A stretch of DNA of 64,000 nt from Arachis hypogaea (taxonomy: Eukaryota; Streptophyta; Magnoliopsida; Fabales; Fabaceae). The notes under the pieces were generated by a model that did no database searches, was not told where the DNA came from, and worked only from the letters and a program-made list of their open reading frames with translations. The stretch is from the NCBI RefSeq assembly GCF_003086295.3, contig NC_092051.1, positions 64,419,772 to 64,483,771 of the forward strand, in the 5' to 3' direction. Of this stretch, positions 48,334 to 59,410 are shown in pieces (within the stretch, counting starts at the first letter, position 1; the number at the start of each line of letters is the position of its first letter). The translations under genes and the position numbers were made by a program.

Positions 48334-49875
48334 TGATAAACCCCAATTTTGTCGTTTATCTCGTGTTTAATTTAGGGGATTTTATCATCTTTTCTCACAT
48401 TTATTCAATAAAATGCATGGTTTTGAGAATTTCTCCTAATTTGTGCTTAAGAGTAAAAACATGCTTTTTAGGCCCAAAAATTGATAAATTTAATTCACTT
48501 TAATTCAATTCGATGCCTTGATATATTTGTTAAGTGATTTCAGGATTAGGAGGCAAAGATTGGGTTGAAGGAATGAAGAAAAAGCACGCAAAATTAGAGA
48601 ATTCATGAGGAAATGAGGATTTGCTGAACTAAAGGCCACGCACACACGTCACCCGTGCGTACGTGTGAGAAGGAGATTTGCCAGCGATGCGCACGCGTCA
48701 TCCATGCGCACGCGTGATGTTGGTCATATGACTCACTTATAGGCAAAATGCTGAGGGCGATTTCTGAGCTCAAGGAGGCCCAAATCCAACTCATTTCTGA
48801 TTCTTTTGAACCCAAGGATGGCAAGGGGAATGAGGGGGAGAGCAATCATAGTGTAGTTTTCATCATGTCATAAGTAGAATTCTAGAGAGAAAAGCTCTCC
48901 CTTCTCTCTAGAATTTAGGGTTGTTTAGGTCAAATTCTCTTAGATCCAACTTTTAATTCTTGTGTTGATTTAGTTTTCCTTTTCAATTTCTTGTTGTTAC
49001 ATCTTTAGTCTTCTAGTTTTACTTGTCATTTCTCTTATTTTGCTCTCTTTTATGTTTATGAACCCTTGTTGGATTTCTATTTTATTTCAATGCAATTTTA
49101 TGTTTCCATGCCTTTTTTATGTTTATCTTATTTGCCATTGTTGATTTCTTGCTTATGTTAGTTATGGGTTCTATTAATTCTTGCATTTTGTGATGTTTAC
49201 TTTTATTGCACTCTAGGTGTTTGTTAAAATGTTTTCTCTAGTTATTGAGTAGTTTTCTTTGCTCTTGGCCTAGGCTAAGGGAATTGAGTGACCTTGAGTC
49301 ATTGGGTCTCATTGAATTGGTGATTTGAGAACCCTTTGTGGTCAATTTGATACCCATTGACGCTAACCCACTACTAAGCTAATTGGTAGGTAGGTTAGGA
49401 CTTATGGGTTGATGTTGATCAAACCTATTTGACGTACTTCAAGTGTTGAGATAGATATTGTACATACTTGAAGCATAGAAGTAGACTTAATGGGTCGGTC
49501 CCTCATAATTGTCAATATATGGTTCGTAGATAAGGATGATGATTTTAATTCCCATGTCTTAGCCAAGAGTTCTTTCCATTTCCTTTTATTAGTTAATTGT
49601 CATTTACTTTCTTGTTATTTACTTTTCTTGCCAATTTCCAAATTAAACCCCTTTGTTTCTTCAAAGCCAATAATTGATCACTTCATTGTAATTCCTTGTG
49701 AGACGACCCGAGATTTAAATACTTTGGTTTATTTTCATTGGGGTTTGTACATGTGACAACCAAAAACAATTAAAATTTGATTGAAAATTATTTGTTAGTT
49801 TGGAGCTGTACTTGCAACGAAGTTATTTTCTCTAACCGAGACGAAATTCTTAACCGTCAATAATTCTTTCTATCA
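48334..49875 (+). mobile_element. 5' LTR of element L
   Basis: 1542 bp, TGATAAACCCC...TTCTATCA, same family as LTR I (1382). CACGCGTCATCCATGCGC-type cassettes at 48637-48718. The U5 hairpin is decayed. Inserted in the copia fragment. Confidence 0.85.
48637..48718. repeat. ACGCGTCA/TGCGCACGCGTG cassettes in LTR L
   Basis: Three to four degraded copies of the I-type cassette, at the same place in the LTR. Confidence 0.65.
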
Positions 49876-49946
49876 AATTTTTGGCGCCGTTGCAAGGGAA
49901 TTGCAATGGTGTTATGTTATTGGCTATTGTATATATGTGAATATTG
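49876..49946 (+). mobile_element. Element L: PBS and interrupted internal stub
   Basis: PBS TGGCGCCGTTGCAAGGGA at 49882-49899 (two differences from the tRNA-Asp complement). Only 47 further bases remain before the E/F composite begins. The rest of L is not seen in this window. Confidence 0.75.
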
Positions 49947-51461
49947 TGAATGAGCGGATATTTTATATGCTTTTTGACATCACTTTCACATAGTTTTTAG
50001 TGTATTTTATTTAGTTTTTATTAAGTTTTTATAGTTTTTAGTGTTAAATTCACATTTTTTAGATTCTATTATGATTTTTTGTGTTTTTGGGCAATTTCAG
50101 GTATTTTCTGGCTAAAATTGAGGAGCTGGAGTAGAAGTCTGACTCAAAGACAGAGAAAGCACTGCAGATGCTGTCTAGATCTGACCTGCCTGCATTCAGA
50201 AGAGCTTTTCTAGAGCTACAGATGTCCAAATAGAGCGCTCTTAGCGGCTATGGAAAGCTGACTTCTAGAGCTTTCCAGGAATATATAATTATCCGTTGTT
50301 TGCTTTGGATTAGAAGGCCCAAAACTGGCGTTCAAACGCTAGCTTCCTGCCCCCTTCCAGGTGTCCAGCGCCCAAAGAGCAGAGCCCAGCGTCCAAAGGC
50401 CCAAAGAGGACCCCTTAGCTGGCATTCGACGCCCAAAGAGCCTCATAGCACGTGGACCTCATTAAAGCTCAACCCAAACACTCAACAAGTGGGCTTCAAA
50501 AGTAGATTTTAGCAATAAATAGACTACTTTACCCTTACTAGTCATCTGTTTAGTATAAATAGCTTAGAATTTAAGTTTTAAAGGGAGCTTTTCCATTTTA
50601 GTTTTTACTAAGTGATTTTGGGAGAGCTTTTGGTTAGGAGTTAATTTGGGATTCTGAGTCTTGGGGAAGGAGAATTGAATTCTCTTCCTCTTAGTTTTCT
50701 TGTTTTCATTTTCATTTACACTTGTCTTGAATCTTGGGTTGAAGAATTGAGGAAATTCTGTCTCAATCTCACCTTGAGATCTCTCTGTCTCACTTTACTG
50801 CAACTGTTGGAAATTGAATTTGGTTGTGTTTCTTCTACTGCTTGATCTTTACTTTTCTTGCAATCGAATTCTGAATTTGGATCTAGGAAGGCATTGAGAT
50901 CTAGACTTGGTTATCTAGTCTCTTGGGTCCTGAGATCTGAAATTTCCTTTTGATTTCTCTGTTGAACGCTTCTTCAAGCAATTTACATTTTCTGTTTGAG
51001 ATCTACTGCAATTAAATTCATCTTTTACTTCCCTGCTTGTTGCAATTTACTTTTCTGTGTTTAATTTCTGCAATCCCAATTCCCAACTCCTTTTATAATT
51101 CAAGCAATTTACATTTCTTGTATTTTAAGATTCTGCAATTTACATTTCTTGCGTTCTAAGTTTCTGCCATTTAATTTCTTGTTCTTTAAGATTCAGCACT
51201 TTTATTTTCTGTTCTCTTTACTTTACTGCAATTATCCCTCTCCTTTTAATTTTCATGCAATTTAAATTTCAGTTAATTACAAATCACTCAACCAAATCTT
51301 GATTCGCTTGACTAAATCAACCACTAAACAAAAATTGCTCAATCCTTCAATCCCTGTGGGATCGACCTCACTCCCATGAGTTTTATTACTTGATGCGACC
51401 CGGTACACTTGCCGGTGAGATTTGTGTGTTTGGAATTCGTTTTTTCCAAATTTTCCCATCA
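49947..51461 (+). mobile_element. LTR1 of composite E/F (chimeric)
   Basis: The first ~630 bp (TGAATGAGCGG..., conserved U3 block, weak cassettes at 50324-50435, TATAAATAG at 50554-50562) match LTR C. From about 50590 the sequence becomes the D/F type R-U5 ('GAGATCTAGACTTG', 'CAATCCCTGTGGGATCGACC'). It ends TTTTCCCATCA. Hairpin 2 CCGG/CCGG at 51400-51415. Confidence 0.8.
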
Positions 51462-51467
51462 AGTTTT

Positions 51468-51485
51468 TGGCGCCGTTGCCGGGGA
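51468..51485 (+). other. Primer binding site (tRNA-Asp), element E
   Basis: TGGCGCCGTTGCCGGGGA, an exact match to the expected complement of the tRNA-Asp 3' end and the best preserved PBS in the window. Confidence 0.9.
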
Positions 51486-51662
51486 TTGATTTAGATCAAC
51501 AATGATTAAGTGGGTGAGAAGTCTAGATCAAGTATTTTCTTTATTTTTGTTTTCTGTTTTAGATTAAAACCAAGGTGTTTGAGTTTTTGCCTCACTAAGA
51601 AATTCTCATCTCTGATATGAGCAATTTCAATTTTCCTTGGTGTTGTGTTTTCCAAAATTCAA

Positions 51663-52895
51663 ATGGAGTTCAACTCATCTTATGATCAAACAAATTTTAT
51701 GGGATATTACCCACTATCACCAATCTCTAATGGTGGATGGGAATATCACCAAGAAAATACAAATTCTAAGCACTCCAATCCATGGATATTTGCTTCAGAG
51801 ACACAAGATGAGCAAGAGAATCATATGGGATATTTTCCTCCACCACAAAATAATGCAAGTCATTATTCTAATGGTGGCTGGGAGTATCACCAAGGAATGA
51901 AAGAGCATCCACCCTCACGTCCCAGTTTCTCATTTGAAAGATCTTCATCACTTGATTATGCCTCAACACAAAGTTTCCTCCAAAATCCATACAAGTCATC
52001 CCATCAATCACACAACTTATTCCACACCCCTCAACACAACTTCACCACAATACATCCATGTCACCAAAATTATTCGCAACCTTCATCTTTTGAACCAACA
52101 GATGAGGATTACCTTCAAGCCATTGAAATACACAGAAAACTCGTGGAAAAATACACAAAATCCCCATCCTGGAAAGAAATCGTCTTCAAGAAGATGAATG
52201 GGCCCTTAGAACAAACAAAGGGGAACTTAAAACCAACAAACAGTAAGGATGAAGACCAATTGATGGATGTGAAGGATAAAGTGGAAAAGCAAGATGAGGA
52301 GGCTACTGCATCAAGTGAACTTTCAATGAAGAATGATGTGGTTGAAAATGAAACTGCACTTGAGATGACAAAGGAACATGAAGACTCACAACTCTCACAA
52401 ACCCCCCTTGACCAAAAAGTCTCAACAATTGAATCTGAGATTAAAAGATATGAAGAGGAGATGAAGAAATTTTGGGAAGATCAACAAACCTCCTCCATGA
52501 AAGAGCTATTAAAACAAATGTTGAGTGTAAAAGAGGAAGTAGAGGAGCAAGAAAGTGAGAAAGACAACCAAAGAATTCCAAACTCAAGTGAAGCAGAGAA
52601 GTACATAGAGGAAAAGCTCATGGAACCACCAATTCAAAAGGCTCTGGATGAATACAAAACTCCAATAATCACACAGCAACCTAGTCTTGAATCCAAAGAA
52701 GTCAAGGCAACTAGCAAGAACACCAATTCCGTCCCTAATCCAGCAAGCAAGATCAATCAAGCCATTTGCAAAAGGAAGCTTACTGAGGAAAGGCCAAGAC
52801 AAGGGACACTAGCTGAATCTTTCCCTCCTTTGAGGTCATTCCTCTTAACAAACTGGCAGAAGAGGAAGAAAGTGAAGAATAACATGTCAAGCTAA
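51663..52895 (+). CDS. Uncharacterised coiled-coil ORF of element E
   Basis: 410 codons without a stop, starting MEFNSSYDQTNFMGYYP. I chose ATG 51663 because homology with F begins there. The N-terminal ~100 residues are rich in Tyr, Asn and Gly, with SNGGWEYHQ twice. The middle (about 150-330) is acidic and predicted coiled coil (ESEIKRYEEEMKKFWE, KELLKQMLSVKEEVEE). The C-terminus is basic and ends RSFLLTNWQKRKKVK. I see no gag, protease, RT or zinc knuckle. It sits where gag begins in D, after the PBS and before the same post-ORF hairpins. So it is probably the element's own structural or RNA-binding protein, but function is unknown. The stop TAA lies inside the hairpin at 52886-52899. Confidence 0.7.
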   Translation: MEFNSSYDQTNFMGYYPLSPISNGGWEYHQENTNSKHSNPWIFASETQDEQENHMGYFPPPQNNASHYSNGGWEYHQGMKEHPPSRPSFSFERSSSLDYASTQSFLQNPYKSSHQSHNLFHTPQHNFTTIHPCHQNYSQPSSFEPTDEDYLQAIEIHRKLVEKYTKSPSWKEIVFKKMNGPLEQTKGNLKPTNSKDEDQLMDVKDKVEKQDEEATASSELSMKNDVVENETALEMTKEHEDSQLSQTPLDQKVSTIESEIKRYEEEMKKFWEDQQTSSMKELLKQMLSVKEEVEEQESEKDNQRIPNSSEAEKYIEEKLMEPPIQKALDEYKTPIITQQPSLESKEVKATSKNTNSVPNPASKINQAICKRKLTEERPRQGTLAESFPPLRSFLLTNWQKRKKVKNNMSS

Positions 52896-52932
52896 TGACA
52901 CTAAAAGAGCACTTGTTGGGAGGTAACCCAAC
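52886..52932 (+). other. Post-ORF double hairpin, element E
   Basis: GTCA-AGCTAA-TGAC (52886-52899) containing the stop codon, then GTTGGG-AGGTAA-CCCAAC (52915-52932). The same pair follows the ORFs of A, B, D and K. Confidence 0.65.
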
Positions 52933-54697
52933 CATAGGTAACATTTCTTCTCTGCTTTGTTTTCTTTTTTTTTGCTTTGTTTAAATTCAATAAATTAGCA
53001 TATGGTTACATTCTAAGTTTGGTGTTGCCTTGCAACAAATTGTTTTCAATCTTTTTGGATGATTGCATCAAATCAAAAAAATGAAAGTGACACAACAAGA
53101 TTCTAAGTTTGGTGTGCCACTTATTTTTCTATGCAAATCATTCAGCAACACCACTTGTTTGCATAATCATAATGTTCTTTGCACTGTTATCTTTCTTTTA
53201 GTTAGACAATTTTAGTTTTCTCTTTGTTTTTATTCATTTTCTTGTTTTAAATGCTTTCTTTTATTTACTGTGTTTGTTAATACAATACCAAGAGAGCTTT
53301 ATTCATGACAGATTCTTAGCTTGGTGATTGTATTTAACATATAACAGTTCCTTTCGTTTAATTTTATTTCAAATAAATTGACATGTGGTTACGTTCTAAG
53401 TTTGGTGTTGCTATGCAACAAAATTTAGTTCCAATATTTACAAGATACTTGCATCAATTCCAAGTGAAAGTGTCACACTAAGTTTGGTGTGCCACTTATA
53501 TTTTATGCAATGTATTGTGCTCACCTTCTTAAGTTTGTAATCACAATATCTCTGTCTCTTGTGCCTTGATTATTATCTTTAATTTTGCTTGCTTAGAACA
53601 CATGTACTACTAACATTTCATTATGTAAGACATTCATGATCCATCTTAGCCCCATAGCCATTGTTCTAATTGTTGCTTGAGGATGAGCAAGCATTCTGAG
53701 TATTGGTATGGGAAGAAGGAAGAATAGAAGGAAAAGGACAACAATAATGAAGATGAACTACAAGGTTGTAGAGTTCCTTTTCTTCTCATTTGTTTCCAGC
53801 ATTCAAATTGCATGATTGTCTTCATCTTCTCTGTTTACATGTGTGTATGAATAAAGCATAGCTTGAATCTTGATTTGTAACATGTTGCCGTGGCATTATG
53901 ACTACCAACTTGAGTTTTGTGAGTTCAAAAGCAATAAAGCATCATGATCATAAACAAACAAGGCATTAAAGACGAAATTAGCATGTGCATACAAGTATTG
54001 GAAAGCTAGTATGGTTAATTGTTTCTCAATTGCATTAGATTTTATTTAATTGAAGTTTTCTTCTAGGACAATTTGTGAAATCTTTTGAAAATCATGAAAA
54101 CCTTGAACAAGCAAATACAATTAAACCAAGAAAAGAAAAAGGGAAAGAATGAGAAAGCTGAAGGCTTTGAGTACCAATGGCAATTTATTTGTTAAGTACT
54201 TGTGGTGTTTATGTATCAAGCCAAATGCTTGAAAACAAAACACTTAGAAGTCAAGGCTAGGCTCAAGTGCAAAAGCACTCCCTCAAAGCTCAAGGCTATG
54301 AGCATCAATGATTAGAGAGTTAAGAAAAGAAACAAATGAGCTTAATGAAGTCCTCTAATTAAATGCTTGTGGTGCTTATGTATCAAGTGGTAATACTTGA
54401 AAACAAAGCATTTAGAGTCGTAGTTTTGTTATTAACTCATGGGGCAAAGCACCCAAAAGGAGAATCTAATAAGAAAATCAAAAGCTTGTTTCAAGGAAGA
54501 AATATAAGAAAAAGATTTCATAAATTGAGCTAGATAGAAGCATCAATCATTTACATTTCTTTTGTGATTGTAGCATGCATAGAAAACTAGCTAACCATGA
54601 ATAATTGAGTTGCTATCCTTCTTTCCTTGGGTTGTCAATCTTAAATTGCATGATTCTTTTCTTGCTTGGGGACAAGCAAGGTTTAAGTTTGGTGTTA
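52933..54697 (+). other. 3' noncoding region of element E
   Basis: No gene is seen. Four TAAGTTTGGTGT sites (53015, 53105, 53398, 53480). Stem TTGCTT-GAGGAT-GAGCAA at 53673-53690. CAAGGCTATGAGCATCA at 54291-54307. CTTGCTTGGGGACAAGCAAG (54661-54680) and TTTAAGTTTGGTGTTA (54682-54697) before LTR2. Confidence 0.7.
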
Positions 54698-56292
54698 TGA
54701 TGACATGTCATCATGTCATGTTTTTCTACGCTTTTTCATACAAGAAATTGATGATTAGTGCTTAAATATTGCATTCTTTGGTGCTTAAATGGTATATTTC
54801 TTTGATCTCTTGATTTGATAAACTTTGTAGGAAATAAGAAGAAAAAGAAGCAAAGAAGCACAAAATAAGCTAAAAAGGAGAAAAAAAGAGTTTTGGGGCA
54901 CACTTTGAAGTTGGAGCACACTTTGGAGCCTTAGGCCACGCTTTTTAAAGCGTGGCCCATGACCAAATCAAGGAAGCATCACAATCAGCAGTCACAAATC
55001 TCAGTTCACTAATTGAACTTAGCTTTATCGTGAAAAACTTAGCATGGAAGCAAGAATTTTCGCTAAGTTAAAACTTAGGCGTTTATAGCATGACCATGCC
55101 TCCTTCAAAGGGCCATAACTTGAGCTACGAATGTCCGATTGATGTGCTTCAAGTTGCGTTGGAAAGCTGACATTCAGAGCTTTCCAACGATCTATAATAG
55201 TCTATATTTGGCATAAAATTGAGGCACAAGTGAAATGCATCTTTAAGGGGCTAAAATAAGCAAAAAAATCAGCCAATGCTTCCACCAAGGCTTGAAGGGG
55301 GAGACACAAGGAAAACAAGGAAAGCAAGCAAAATAGCACTCAGTTCACTTTCCCAACTGAGCTTTATCGGGGTCCCACACAAGAAAATGCAAGGAAAAGG
55401 CTCACAAAAGTGCTTCCACCAAGATTTGAACTCAAGACCTCACACTCAGAGATGGAGCACTACACAAGGAATATGGAGCTCAGTTAACTTTTCCAACTGA
55501 GCACTACTCCCCCATGCACTCCAACAACGTGACACGGGCAAGGACCAAAGGGGGCAGCAACAAGGAAGGCTTGGTGCGCACAACTTGGCACACCAAGTGC
55601 AAATAGAGAGCTCTTAGTTTTATTTTCTGTTTTGAAATTTTGGATTGAGATTGGAAGGAATTCTGTTTTCATTCTCCATCTGCAACTTCTCTTGTTCTTT
55701 TTCTGCAATTTACTCTTCCATTTTCATTTTGCAATTGTTCTTCTTGGATCAAGGAAGGATTTGAGATCTAGACTTATTTTCTAGTCTCTTCCACTCCTGA
55801 GATCTTGAACCACTTTTAAATTGCTGCAAATTAAGCACTGCTTTTCTGTTTTGAATTCTTCAAGCAATTTCCCTTTTCTGTTTAGATCTGTTGCATGATT
55901 TTGCACCTTTTACTTCCCTGTTTGATTGCTATTTACAGTTTCCTATTAAATTTTAATTTCTAGCACCCACTCCCCTTTATATTTCATGCAATTTACATTT
56001 CTTGTCATTTAAGATTCTTGCAATTTACATTTCTTGCTCTTTAAGTTTCTGTCCAATTTACTTTCTGCACTTTAATTCCTCTTGTCATTTACTTTCTGTT
56101 GTTTCAACTGTCACTCAAATCACTCAATATTAGCTTGACTAAACTAATCACCCACTAAAGTTGCTTGATCCATCAATCCCTGTGGGATCGACCTCACTCT
56201 AAGTGAGTTTTACTACTTGATACGACCCGGTACACTTGCCGGTGAGTTTTTGGTGTTTTGGAAATTCATTTTTCCACAAAAATATCCCATCA
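54698..56292 (+). mobile_element. LTR2 of composite E/F
   Basis: 1595 bp, TGATGACATGTCATC...ATATCCCATCA. It lacks about 300 bp, including the TATA box, present in LTR3 (gap near 55600). It has the near-palindrome with arms GGCCACGCTTT (54934-54944) and AAAGCGTGGCC (54947-54957), the CTCAGTT/AACTGAG pairs (55339-55361, 55478-55502) and the hairpins CTCAC-TCTAA-GTGAG and CCGG/CCGG (56193-56242). Confidence 0.85.
56193..56242 (+). other. U5 twin hairpins, LTR2
   Basis: Stem 1 CTCAC/GTGAG with loop TCTAA. Stem 2 CCGG-TACACTTG-CCGG. Same in LTR3 at 61191-61240. Confidence 0.6.
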
Positions 56293-56298
56293 AGTTTT

Positions 56299-56316
56299 TG
56301 GCGCCGTTACCGGGGA
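56299..56316 (+). other. Primer binding site (tRNA-Asp type), element F
   Basis: TGGCGCCGTTACCGGGGA, one G-to-A difference. Confidence 0.85.
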
Positions 56317-56493
56317 TTGATTTAGATCAATAATGATTAAGTGGGTGAGAAGTCTAGATCAAGCATTTTCTTTATTTTTGTTTTCTATTTTAAATTGAAA
56401 CCAAGGTGTTTGAGTTTTTGCCTCACTAAGAAATTTTCATATCTGATATGAGTAATTTCAATTTTCCTTGGTGTTGTGTTTTCCAAAATTCAA

Positions 56494-57683
56494 ATGGAGT
56501 TCAACTCATCTTATGATCAAACAAATTTTATGGGATATTACCCACCATCACCAATCTCTAATGGTGGCTGGGAATATCACCAAGAAAATACAAGGTCTGA
56601 GCACTCCAATCCATGGAGATTTGTTTCAGAAACACAAGATGAGCAAGAGAATCATATGGGATATCTTCCTCCACCACAAAATGATGCAAGCTGCTATTCT
56701 AATGGTGGCTGGGAGGAGCAAAACCAGAAACATTTGAGAGCCGATATTCCACTTATCAAGAGCCATCTTCACTTGAATGTGCCTTCAATTCACTTATGCA
56801 AAACTGTCCAACCTCACCTTCCAGTTTTTCATCTGAAAATTCATCATCACTTGACTATGGCTCAACACAAAAACTATCCCAAAACTCACAACCAACACAA
56901 ACTTCCATGAGCCAAAGATTCTCAATGTTTGAGTCCAGATTCAACAGACTTGTGGAGAAACAACAACAATTCTGGAGAGAACTAGAAATCATTTCTCAGG
57001 AGACGGATGAGCAATTGGAGGACACAGAGAAACACTTAGAACTACGAAGCAAGGAAAATGAAGACCAATTGATGGATGTGAAGGATAAAGTGGAAGAGCA
57101 AGATGAGGAGGCTACTGCATCAAGTGAACTTTCAATGAAGAATGAGGTGGTTGAAAATGAAACTGCACTTGAGGTGATAGAGGAACATGAAACCTCCCTC
57201 CCAAAGGAATTAATGGGAAATCATAAAGAAGAAATGGAGGAAGATATTCAAGAGAATTCACACTCAAGTGAAGTAGAGAAGTGCACAGAGGAAGAGCTTA
57301 GGGAACCACCAATACAAGAGGCTCTTGATGAAAAGAAGACTCCAACAATCACACAACCACCAAGACTTGGATTCAAGGAAGTGAAGGCAATTAACAAAAG
57401 CACCAAAAAGAGGATTGTGACCAAGCTACCAAGGACAACATTCAAGAGGAGGTCAACCACAAGCAATCCAACCCCTGGACCAACAGCAAACAAGCTCAAG
57501 CAAGCCATGTACAAAAGAAAGCTTGCTGAGAAGAAACCAAGACAGGGGGCAATAGCTGAATCTTCTCCTCCCTTGAAGTCATTCCTCTTAACAAACTGGA
57601 AGAAGAGGAAGAAAGTGACCAACATGTCAACCGTAGGTATAATTTCTCTTCTCTGCTTTGTTTTCGTTCTTTGTTTTGTTTAA
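56494..57683 (+). pseudogene. Coiled-coil ORF of element F (frameshift, lost stop)
   Basis: Homologue of 51663-52895, starting MEFNSSYDQTNFMGYYPP. It leaves frame near 56720 (after NGGWEEQ) and continues one frame over as ETFESRYSTYQEPSS through FSMFESRFNRLVEKQQQFW to NWKKRKKVTNMS. A deletion of about 43 bp between two CAA triplets removed the normal stop and both post-ORF hairpins, so the frame runs on to 57683. The coiled-coil block ENEDQLMDVKDKVEEQDEEA is nearly identical to E. Two copies with the same layout support this as a genuine element protein. Confidence 0.75.
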
Positions 57684-59410
57684 ATTCAATAAATTGGCAT
57701 ATGGTTACATTCTAAGTTTGGTGTTGCCTTGCAACTAATTATTTTCAATATATTTTGAATGATTGCATCAAATCAAAAAATGAAAGTGACACACCAAGAT
57801 TCTAAGTTTGGTGTGCCACTTATTTTCTATGCAATTCATTTAAGCAACACTACTTGTCTGCATAATTATAATGCCTCTGCAGTTTTATTTTTTTCTTTTG
57901 ATTTGACACTTTTTCATTCTACTTGCTTTAGTCATTTTTCTATTTTTAAATATTTTCCTCTAGTTTGCTTGTTAACTGTCGTTGTTAGTACATCACCAAG
58001 AGATCCTTATTCTGACAGATTCTTGGCTTGGTGATTGTACTTAACAAAAAACAGTTTCATTTGCTTAGTTTTTAGTTAAATAAAATTGACATATGATTGC
58101 ATTCTAAGTTTGGTGTTGCTATGCAACACAGTTTGCTTCCAATCATTACTGGATACTTGCATTGATTCCAAGTGAAAGTGTCACACTAAGTTTGGTGTGC
58201 CACTTATCTTTTATGCAATGTATTGTGTACACCTTCTTATCTATGCAATCAAAATGTCTCTGTCTCTTGTGCCTTGATTGTTATCTTTAATTTTGCTTGC
58301 TTAAAACACATGTGCTACTAACATTTCATTGTATAAGACATTCATGATCCATCTTAGCCCCATAGCCATTCTTCTAATTGTTGCTTGAGGATGAGCAAGC
58401 ATTCTGAGTTTGGCAAGGGAAAGGGAAGAATAAGAGGAAAATGACAATAATAGAGAAGATGGACTACAAGGTTGTAAAGTTCCTTTTCCTCTCCTTTGTT
58501 TCCAGCACTTTATTTTGCATGATTGTCTTTATATTCTCTGTATGCATGTGTGGTATGAATAAGCATAGTTTGAATATTTATTTGTAACATGTTGCCATGC
58601 CATTATGATTACCAACTTGAGTTTTGTGAGTTCAAAAGCAATAGAGCATCATGATCATAAACAAACAAGGAATTAAAGAAGAGTTTAGCATGTGCATATA
58701 TGTTTTGGAAAGCTAGTATGATTAATTATTGCTCAATTGCATTGGATTTTATTTAATTGAAGTTTTTCATCTAGTACTTTTTGTGAAATCTTTTGAAAAC
58801 ATGAAAACCTTGAAGAAGCAATTGCAAATAAAGCAAAAAAAAAAAAGAAAAAGGGAAAGAATGAGAAAGCTGAAGGCTCTGAGTACCAATGGCAATTTAT
58901 TTGTTAAGTACTTGTGGTGTGTATGTATCAAGCCAAATGCTTGAAAACAAAACACTTAGAAGTCAAGGCTAGGCTCAAGTGCAAAAGCACTCCCTCAAAG
59001 CTCAAGGTTCTGAGCATCAATGATTAGAGAGTCAAGAAAAGAAAAGAAAAATGAGCTTAATGAAGTCCTCTAATTAAATGCTTGTGGTGCTTATGTATCA
59101 CGTGGTAATACTTGAAAACAAAGCATTTAGAATCATAGCTTTGTTATTAACTCATGGGACAAAGCACCCAAAAGGAGAAGCTAATAAGAAAAGCAAAAGC
59201 TTGTTTCAAGGAAGAAATATAAGAAAAAGATTTCATAAAATGAGCTAGATAGAAGTATCAATCATTTACATTTCTTTTGTGATTATAGCATGCATAGAAA
59301 ACTAGCCTACCATGAACATTGAGTTGCTATTCTTCTTACCTTGGATTGTCAATCTTTACTGCATGATTCTTTTCTTGCTTGGGGACAAGCAAGGTTTAAG
59401 TTTGGTGTTG
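57684..59410 (+). other. 3' noncoding region of element F
   Basis: No gene is seen. TAAGTTTGGTGT sites near 57714, 57805, 58107 and 58189. Stem TTGCTTGAGGATGAGCAA near 58381. CAAGGTTCTGAGCATCA at 59003-59019. CTTGCTTGGGGACAAGCAAG (59374-59393) and TTTAAGTTTGGTGTTG (59395-59410). Confidence 0.7.
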
